The position numbers and the translations under genes are program-made. From the NCBI GenBank assembly GCA_933207985.1, contig OW240912.1, positions 198,003,042 to 198,067,041 on the forward strand: a stretch of 64,000 bases of DNA, read 5' to 3'. The DNA comes from Pelobates cultripes (lineage: Eukaryota; Chordata; Amphibia; Anura; Pelobatidae). Below, one piece after another: positions 56,165 to 64,000 of this stretch (the first letter of the stretch is position 1; the number at the start of each line of letters is the position of its first letter). Under the pieces are notes generated by a model. It saw only the letters and a list, made by a program, of their open reading frames with translations. It searched no databases and was not told the DNA's origin.

Positions 56165-58239
56165 TTATTTTATTTTTTTTATTTAGGTCAAATATTGTAT
56201 TGGTTTATAGCAGGAACAGAGGGGTACAGAAAGGAAAATGGATCAGTCATGGAGAAAAGGCATATAGTGTACATACACATCATATAATTGCATTGTCTTG
56301 AACGGGTTGCAAAGTACAATGAGGCAACATATTCGTGTTCATATTTATTTGTTCGTACTGGGTACCCCTCTGTGTTTGCCCCGTTCTTATTAGAGTGTAT
56401 GGTCTTAGGGGAGCCTGTCACCAGTGTATAGGTGTAGCTCGTTTCTCTATCTTGCTCAAACCAACTGTGGGCTCCACTGTCCTGTATGTACGTCAGAACT
56501 GAATTGCGTGTCTCCTGTGTTCCAGTATCAACTAATCCTTAGATGAAGGATCTGAAAACTTGGAGGGGAATTTGGGACCGATGTCCCTTTGGGTATTCAA
56601 GGGGTGGGGGATAGGGTATCTTGGGTACCTTGTTGTCTAACTCTTGGCTGGTTGTGGTCAACCTTTCTCCTGTGCCCAGTACTCTAGTCATGTAATCACG
56701 TATCTGTCATGTTTACCTAGTGTGGACCAATGTAGGTTTTCCATCTCCCTCATCATTTCTACCCTGTCTACTCATTGGGCCATTGTGGGTGTCTCAGTTT
56801 TTTCCAGCACACCGGTATGAGATTATTCGCCTCCCCCAGCAATAACCACAGTAGGAGCTGTCTTTTTCGAGTCTTGGAAGGTATGGGGCCATCCAAACAG
56901 AACCTGGGATGGGTTTAGGGAGTGCGGGAGTTCTAGTATGTTGGTGAGCTTGGCAATTATGTTATTTCAGTACTCTCGTATGCGTGGGCAGAACCACCAT
57001 ATGTGTTCCGTGCTTCCCACGTCTCGTCTGCATCTCCAACACCCGTCGCTAATTGTGAGCCAGAACTGGTGGAGCAGATCCGGGGTCCTGTACCACCTCG
57101 TTACGCGTTTGTAGAAGGACTTCGTCTGGATAGGCTAACTGAGGCTATCATAGATTTATTAAAAATGTATTCCCATTCTCAGGCTGTCATATGTATGTGT
57201 AGTCCCTGCATCCATTTCCGCTGGAAGGTATATACCTCCTGCTCGCCCTGTGTGGAGTGTATAAATTTGTATATTTGAGAGAGTGAGCCTTTTTGTCTGT
57301 TCGGAGAAGTGCACAGTCATTCAAATGGAGTTAGTGCCTTAGGAGTCCAGTCCGGCGTTAATTTACATGTCAAGGAATGCCTCAGTTGTGAGTATCTCAG
57401 CGCTTCAGTCAGCAACTGGTGCAGGTTAATTATTTTGGGAGGTACGTCTGTAGTTAGTATGTCGCTAAGTTGTGGGTTTGTCAGTCTCAGTAGTTTCGAC
57501 AGGATTGGTGCCCCTCTGCCTCCTAAGAGGTCTGGATTGTTTGCCAACCTGTACAATGGGGATATACCTGGGATAGGTTCCATGAATTTTTGTGTAATCT
57601 CCATTTCTTCAATATATGGTGTATAAGGGGGTGTGGGGCTTTTGATATTTTTTGTAAGTGGCAGGTCTGCCAGTGGAGGGTGGCTAGTGCTACTGTGAAG
57701 AAGCATTGTTCCAATTCATACCAGGCCTTTTTGTGGCGCTCATCTGTCCACTCCCTTACTCTGGTGAGGAGGACCGCAATATAATATTTGTAGATATGGG
57801 GTAAGCTCAAACCTCCTCCTTTCCTATTACATGTAAGGACTTCGTATGCTAACCATGATTTTTTTGTGTCCCCATACAAAGGATAGAAAGGACTTTTTCA
57901 TGGTTTGGAAGAATGTGTTATCCAGCTCTGTTGGCAGAGTTTGAAACAAATAAAGGATCCTTGGTAGGATCATCATCTTAAGAATATTGACCCTGCCAAA
58001 GAGCGAGAAGTGAGGTTTATCCCAGTGTTTCAGTTTGGAGGCAGTGTCAGTCAAGAGAGGGAGATAGTTAAGTCGGTAGAGGCCTTTAACCATGTGGGCC
58101 AGTTTAATGCCCAGGTATGTAAGGCCGGATTCTGGCCATTTATAACTATATGCGGTGCGGAGTCTGGTTGTCTGTAGTAAACCTATTTCTAGTCCCATTA
58201 TTTTGCATTTGTCAGCATTGATTTTGAAATTGGAGCATG
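56165..58239 (-). pseudogene. 5'-truncated L1: ORF2 C-terminal third
   Basis: On the minus strand, 58239 onward reads SNFKINADKCKIMG (end of the reverse transcriptase fold), LTYLGIKLAHMVKGLYRLNY, LLGRVN-like FGRVNILKMMILPRILYLFQ, and SFVWGHKK. Then KGGGLSLPHIYKYYIAVLL and later CWRCRRDVGSTEHIWWFC (about 57040-56990), the zinc knuckle. The tail is the T-rich stretch at 56165-56180. Candidate 15-bp duplicates with two mismatches flank it (56150-56164 and 58240-58254). Several frameshifts. Confidence 0.85.
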
Positions 58240-58254
58240 GCAATAGCCATCTTT

Positions 58255-58545
58255 GCTGTGCGTGATGATGCTTAAAATAAGGACCTTTCATTTTTTAAGG
58301 TCTTAGTAGGCACTGTATCTGTTTCATCTCATTAAATTGTTTATAGTGTCTGGAGTCCCCTGGTACCGTCATTGCATTCAGCATTAAACCGGTTTTAATG
58401 CTAAGAGTCCCCAGCAGTCCATCCCCTTTGTGCTGCTTTGGCTAATAACGAAGTATTAGCCTGAGCAGCAATGGGCAACTGTGATTGGCTGAGAGAGTTA
58501 GCTGACTGCTTTTAGCCTACCAGGGCCTACCTCTGATGCTCGCCT
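58255..58545. mobile_element. MITE-like fragments
   Basis: Contains CAGCATTAAACCGGTTTTAATGC, a perfect hairpin, and GTCTGGAGTCCCCTGGTACC, a word of the local MITE group. Boundaries unclear. Confidence 0.4.
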
Positions 58546-58549
58546 TAAA

Positions 58550-58940
58550 GACTTCTCTAGGGCTACACCATTCCTTTTCCTTGCCCTCCCTATTAGAATT
58601 TCACCCAGTCTCCACTCCTTTTAAAAATCTTTGAATAAGTACTTCTTCAGGATAACCTTATCAATTAAACTGTAAACCGCTTTTCTCATTGCACCCCGAT
58701 TCCTCTCCTGCTGTCATCTAAACAAAACACTAAGCCCTCAGTAAATACTATCCAAGCAACCCACTTTTCTACCCTACCCTTACCTTTTGTGTAACTTTAC
58801 CCTACTCCCCCCAGCATGAAAGCTCATTGATCAGGGCCCTCAATGCATCTGTTCCTGTGCGTCCAACTCGTGTCTGTTAGTCCACCCATTGTACAGCGCT
58901 GTGTAATTTGTTGGTGCTTTATAAATAGTAATAATAACTA
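58550..58940 (+). mobile_element. L2-like LINE 3' end
   Basis: Ends ACAGCGCTGTGTAATTTG then GGTGCTTTATAAATAGTAATAATAA, the standard tail of L2-like LINEs. Upstream sequence includes AAAGCTCATTGATCAGGGCC, part of the same 3' region. Confidence 0.75.
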
Positions 58941-58964
58941 CCGATATGAATGGGTATGACAACA

Positions 58965-59155
58965 AGGAAGTGTGTAATCTGGGCCTTAGCCACACTTCAA
59001 GAAGGGGCCAGACTGTGGGCCGCCAAAGACCCTTATTTGGTGTTAAACCGCTCGAACATGGTTTAACACCAAATGGAGGGACGATACCAGGGGACTCCAG
59101 GCACTATAACCAATTCAAAGAAAACAATGGTCATAGTGATTAGTGTCCCTTTAAT
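58965..59155. mobile_element. MITE fragment with hairpin and TTAA end
   Basis: The hairpin TTTGGTGTTAAACC / GGTTTAACACCAAA (59037-59074) is followed by CAGGCACTATAACCAATTCA and the terminus TTAGTGTCCCTTTAA (to about 59154). Confidence 0.65.
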
Positions 59156-59420
59156 GAATAAATTACTCCAGAATTTACTCCAAAATATGCTATTACAGTC
59201 CATGGAGTCCATGGAGATATACCATTGTAAAAAATGTATACAAAACATTAGAAAACAATACATTGCATACATACATACATAGTTAAAAGACACAAATAAA
59301 GCAAAAATATATTAATACATAGATATAATACTGCATCATAATATGTGTGAAGACATCAAGAGAGAGCAGGAAGAATGGACTTACCCAGTAGTACTTGCCC
59401 TCAAGATAAACCTTCAATGG
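59156..59420. other. No recognisable feature
   Basis: AT-rich sequence with a CATACATACATA stretch near 59268. No gene. Confidence 0.5.
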
Positions 59421-59422
59421 GA

Positions 59423-60136
59423 CTGTGACGAAAGCAACTTCGCCACTGGTTTTTGGAGGGGACTACTTGCCAGCCTTTTACCCTGTGACTATGACCACTG
59501 CAACAGAACTGGTTAATATACTTTAATCACCCTGGAGCTTGTTAATACCTATTAACAACTTGGAAAGTTTCTCACCGCAGTGTTCTAATTGTTCGTCTGG
59601 GTGGCCACGATTCCTATGAACAACCACGAGGTGGCGGACATCTTGTTTGCATGAATGCAGACAGCGGTGTTTGGGCATGAATCTCGTGAAACTGAAATTG
59701 GATACAGAAGTTCGTTAGTTTGTTCGTTTCTTTGTTCATTTGCAAACTACTGAACTAGACCGGCCACAAGCCCTGATTCTCTGGAACTGTTTTGGGCATT
59801 AAATCATGCGTGCGGTCGGTCAAAATAGTTTCTCCCTGAATCTCACTCTGCCGCTGGGGAGAGGGGTTGCCTGCCTCCTCTCCCTGCAATTTACACTGCC
59901 GCTGGGGAGAGAGACCGGTTGTCTCCTCTCCCTGAAACTCACTCTGCCGCTGGTGAGGAAGATCGAAAATCCACAGTCCCAAACTGCACAACCTAAGCAC
60001 GCATTGCCGTGCTGCTCGGTTCTCATCGCTCAACTTTTGCATGGTTGCTGTGATAAAATTGTGTGTTTTTCTGCCTGTGGATAATTGGGTTATTGTATTA
60101 TCTACTTTAATTGTATCACAATTGTACTTTAATTGT
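59423..60136 (+). repeat. LTR-like repeat with 55-bp triplicate
   Basis: Begins TGTGACGAAAGCAACTTCGC, the start of a common frog LTR-type repeat. Within it, three units of about 51-60 bp (59838-59965) repeat CTCTGCCGCTGGGGAGAG followed by CTCCTCTCCCTG. The end CA is not fixed with confidence. Confidence 0.5.
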
Positions 60137-60144
60137 ATCACAGG

Positions 60145-60440
60145 CAGTGGCGTCGCTGAGGGGGCCATGGCCCCCCTACATCATGCTGTGCGCCCCCTTG
60201 TATCCCTCCAAATGCCAGCAACTTGATGGCCATGTGTCTAAATTATATTCCCTCGGGCTGTAACAGTGTGATGGCCCCAGGGAATGCAGGGCAGAGGGGC
60301 TGGAACAGTGCTGGGTGTTTTCAGCAGCTTCCTGGAAAGGCAAGAAGATGGCTGTCTGACCCCGAGCAACAGGCTCCAGTGACAGGTAGGCTTAATGTGC
60401 TCAGGTGTGTGTGTCTGTCTGTCTGCTAGTGAGTAAGCTT
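60145..60440. mobile_element. hAT-like left terminus
   Basis: CAGTGGCGTCGCTGAGGGGG is followed by GCCATGGCCCCCC, a common hAT-type end. It immediately precedes the long minisatellite. The right end would lie beyond the window, so the minisatellite may be internal to this element, as in the case at 50546-51904. Confidence 0.6.
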
Positions 60441-60444
60441 GTGT

Positions 60445-63400
60445 GTGTGTGTCTGTGTGTGTATGGATTCAGCAGTGTGTGTGTATGGATTCAACAGTGT
60501 GTGTGTATGAACTCAGCAGTGTGTGTGTATGGATTCAACAGTGTGTGTGTATGAACTCAGCAGTCTGTGTATGTGTATGGACTCAGCAGTGTGTGTGTAT
60601 GAACTCAGCAGTCTGTGTGTATGGACTCAGCAGTATGTGTGTGTGTGTATGAACTCAGCAGTCTGTGTGTCTGTGTGTATGGACTCAGCAGTCTGTATGT
60701 GTGTATGGACTCAGCAGTCTTTATGTGTGTATGGACTCAGCAGTCTGTGTTTGTGTGTGTGTGTGTATGAACTCAGCAGTCTGTATGTGTGTATGGACTC
60801 AGCAGTCTGTATGTGTGTATTGATTCAGCAGTCTGTATGTGTGTATGGACTCAGCAGTGTGAGTGTATGGACTCTGCAGTCTGTATGTGTGTATGGACTC
60901 AGCACTGTGTGTGTATGGACTCAGCAGTCTGTATGTGTGTATGGACTCAGCAGTGTGTGTGTATGGACTCAGCAGTCTGTATGTGTGTATGGACTCAGCA
61001 GTCTGTATGTGTGTATGGACTCGGCAGTGTGTGTGTATGGACTCAGCAGTATGTTTGTGTGTATAGACTCAGCAGTGTGTGTGTATGGACTCAGCAGTCT
61101 GTATGTGTGTATGAACTCAGCAGTCTGTGTGTGTGTATGGATTCAGCAGTGTGTGTATGGACTCAGCAGTCTGTGTGTCTGTGTGTATGGACCCAGCAGT
61201 CTGTATGTGTGTATGGACTCAGCAGTCTTTATGTGTGTATGGACTCAGCAGTCTGTGTTTGTGTGTGTGTGTATGGACTCGGCAGTCTGTGTTTGTGTGT
61301 GTATGGACTCAGCAGTCTGTGTGGACTCAGCACTGTGTGTGTATGGACTCATCAGTCTGTATGTGTGTATGGACTCAGCACTGTGTGTGTATGGATTCAG
61401 CTGTCTGTATGTTTGTGTATGGACTCAGCAGTCTCTGTGTGTGTATGGACTTAGCAGTTAGTGTGTGTGTGTGTGTGTGTACTCAGCAGTCTGTGTGTAT
61501 GGATTCAGCAGTATGTATGTGTGTATGGACTCAGCAGTCTGTATGTGTGTATGGACTCAGCAGTGTGTGTGTATGGACTCCACAGTCTGTATGTGTGTAT
61601 GGACTCAGCAGTCTGTATGTGTGTACGGACTCCACAGTCTCTATGTGTGCATGGACTCAGCAGTCTCTATGTGTGTATGGACTCCGCAGTCTGTATGTGT
61701 GTATGGACTCAGCAGTCTCTATGTGTGTATGGACTCAGCCGTCTGTATGTGTGTATGGACTCAGCAGTCTGCATGTGTGTATGTACTCAGCAGTCTGTAT
61801 GTGTGTATTGATTCAGCAGTCTGTATGTGTGTATGAACTCAGCCGTCTGTATGTGTGTATTGATTCAGCAGTCTGTATGTGTGTAAAGACTCAGCAGTGT
61901 GTGTGTATGGACTCTGCAGTCTGTATGTGTGTATGGACTCAGCAGTCTTTGTGTATGGACTCAGCAGTCTGTATGTGTGTACGGACTCCACAGTCTCTAT
62001 GTGTGCATGGACTCAGCAGTCTCTATGTGTGTATGGACTCCGCAGTCTGTATGTGTGTATGGACTCAGCAGTCTCTATGTGTGTATGGACTCAGCACTGT
62101 GTGTGTATGGACTCAGCCGTCTGTATGTGTGTATGGACTCAGCAGTCTGTATGTGTGTATGGACTCAGCAGTCTGTATGTGTGTAAAGACTCAGCAGTGT
62201 GTGTGTATGGACTCTGCAGTCTGTATGTGTGTATGGACTCAGCAGTCTGTATGTGTGTATGGACTCAGCAGTCTGTATGTGTGTATGCTTTCAGCAGTCT
62301 GTATGTGTGTAAGGACTCAGCAGTGTGTGTGTATGGACTCAGCAGTCTGTATGTGTGTATTGACTCAGCAGTGTGTGTGTATGGACTCAGCAGTCTGTAT
62401 GTGTGTATGGACTCAGCAGTCTGTATTTGTGTATGCATTCAGCAGTCTGTATGTGTGTAAGGACTCAGCAGTGTGTGTGTATGGACTCAGCAGTCTGTAT
62501 GTGTGTAAGGACTCAGCAGTGTGTGTGTATGGACTCCACAGTCTGTATGTGTGTATGGACTCAGCAGTCTGTATGTGTGTATGGACTCCACAGTCTCTAT
62601 GTGTGCATGGACTCAGCAGTCTCTATGTGTGTATGGACTCCGCAGTCTGTATGTGTGTATGGACTCAGCAGTCTCTATGTGTGTATGGACTCAGCACTGT
62701 GTGTGTATGGATTCAGCCGTCTGTATGTGTGTATGGACTCAGCAGTCTGTATGTGTGTATTGATTCAGCAGTCTGTATGGTGTAAAGACTCAGCAGTCTG
62801 TATGTGTGTATGGACTCAGCCGTCTGTATGTGTGTATTGATTCAGCAGTCTGTATGGTGTAAAGACTCAGCAGTCTGTATGTGTGTATGGACTCAGCCGT
62901 CTGTATGTGTGTATTGATTCCGCAGTCTGTATGTGTGTAAAGACTCAGCAGTGTGTGTGTATGGACTCTGCAGTCTGTATGTGTGTATGGACACAGCACT
63001 GTGTGTGTATGGACTCAGCAGTCTGTATGTGTGTATGCATTCAGCAGTCTGTATGTGTGTAAGGACTCAGCAGTGTGTGTGTATGGACTCAGCAGTCTGT
63101 ATGTGTGTGTATGGACTCAGCACTGTGTGTGTATGGACTCAGCAGTCTGTATGTGTGTATGGACTCGGCAGTGTGTGTGTATGGACTCAGCAGTATGTAT
63201 GTGTGTATGGACTCAGCAGTGTGTGTGTATGGACTCAGCAATCTGTATGTGTGTATGGACTCAGCGGTCTGTATGTGTATATGGATTCAGCAGTCTGTAT
63301 GTGTGTATGGACTCAGCAGTGTGTGTGTATGGATTCAGCAGTCTGTGTGTGTGTATGGACTCAGCCGTCTGTATGTGTGTATTGATTCAGCAGTCTGTAT

Positions 63401-64000
63401 GTGTGTAAAGACTCAGCAGTGTGTGTGTATGGACTCTGCAGTCTGTATGTGTGTATGGACTCAGCACTGTGTGTGTATGGACTCAGCAGTCTGTATGTGT
63501 GTATGCATTCAGCAGTCTGTGTGTGTGTAAGGACTCAGCAGTGTGTGTGTATGGACTCAGCAGTCTGTATGTGTGTGTATGGACTCAGCACTGTGTGTGT
63601 ATGGACTCAGCAGTCTGTATGTGTGTATGGACTCAGCAGTCTGTATGTGTGTATGGACTCGGCAGTGTGTGTGTATGGACTCAGCAGTATGTATGTGTGT
63701 ATAGACTCAGCAGTGTGTGTGTATGGACTCAGCAGTCTGTACGTGTGTATGGACTCAGCAGTCTGTATGTGTATATGGATTCAGCAGTCTGTATGTGTGT
63801 ATGGACTCAGCAGTGTGTGTGTATGGATTCAGCAGTCTGTATGTGTGTATGGACTCAGCACTGTGTGTGTATGGACTCAGCAGTCTGTATGTGTGTATTG
63901 ATTCAGCAGTCTGTATGTGTGTATGGACTCAGCACTGTGTGTGTATGGACTCAGCAGTCTGTATGTGTGTATGGACTCAGCATTGTGTGTGTATGGACTC
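60445..64000. repeat. 26/22-bp minisatellite with higher-order structure
   Basis: More than 3.5 kb of two alternating unit types: AGTCTGTATGTGTGTATG then GACTCAGC (26 bp), and AGTGTGTGTGTATGGACTC then AGC (22 bp). Variants (CTCCACAG, CTCTATGTG, ATGCATTC, GTAAAGAC) recur in the same order, showing higher-order units. One such block starts at 61625, 61981 and 62581. Another recurs at 63035 and 63503, 468 bp apart. The array leaves the window. Long frames such as 61127-62785 arise because the units lack stop codons. Confidence 0.95.

Noticed and set aside
61127..62785. A 552-codon open reading frame, rich in Cys, Val, Tyr and Met
   Set aside because: It lies wholly in the 26/22-bp minisatellite. 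The unit has no stop codon in any frame, so long frames appear in all three frames. No start context, domain or codon bias.
60443..64000. CRISPR-like array, because units of 22-26 bp alternate
   Set aside because: Units follow one another without unique spacers, and the context is a vertebrate genome. It is a minisatellite.

Overview
The window looks like intergenic heterochromatin-like DNA from a large vertebrate genome, most likely an anuran amphibian. Grounds: dense TTAA-flanked MITEs whose ends read TTAAAGG(A/G)(C/A)CACTATAGTG, L1 pieces of the diverse frog type, a GTF2IRD2/ZBED-like hAT transposase, Tc1 elements with CAGTTGTGCTCAAAAG ends, a DIRS/Ngaro-type tyrosine recombinase, a Rex1-like LINE tail and L2-like 3' tails. 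I see no intact host gene, tRNA, rRNA or CRISPR. Every recognisable coding stretch is a transposon fossil. The species assignment is inference.

Layout. 1-5 kb: a 37-bp satellite interrupted by a hAT-like element, C-rich, CA-rich and G-rich minisatellites, two related GC-rich hairpins, an unassigned retroelement-like reading frame, MITEs, a composite hAT with 8-bp target duplication, and a decayed hammerhead-like motif. 5-9 kb: a MITE, an L1 ORF2 fossil and a Rex1-like LINE tail, separated by anonymous sequence. 9-11.2 kb: a TTAA-flanked foldback element with a 100-N gap. 11.9-13.7 kb: a minus-strand tyrosine-recombinase retroelement.

12,919-24,476 and 28,142-39,610 are two nearly identical copies of one ~11.5 kb block (the first is cut by a 100-N gap). 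In order the block holds the end of the recombinase, a minus-strand hAT transposase, a 5'-truncated L1 with 15-bp target duplication, a GC hairpin, GT repeats, a polypyrimidine tract, an L2-like piece, a Ty3/gypsy-like LTR, a MITE and the left half of a Tc1 transposon carrying an L1. The 3.6 kb between the copies is hAT termini around an inverted minisatellite. Only the second copy continues into the rest of the nest: an L1 with ORF1 but no ORF2, then the second half of Tc1 with its own MITE insertion.

42.5-60 kb: a Penelope-like terminal-repeat pair carrying a good hammerhead ribozyme candidate on the minus strand, anonymous AT-rich sequence with a degenerate 52-bp repeat, a Tc1-family remnant split by a 70-bp GC-rich array, an L2-like repeat split by a 1.36 kb hAT full of CA minisatellite, two L1 3' ends, a second decayed Tc1 and LTR-like sequence. 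60.1 kb to the end: a hAT-like terminus, then more than 3.5 kb of 26/22-bp minisatellite that leaves the window.

Nothing here works as a pathway. The interest lies in nested insertion history, the possible ribozyme, the ORF1-only L1, minisatellites inside DNA transposons, and the question whether the 11.5 kb repeat is a real duplication or two haplotypes assembled in series.
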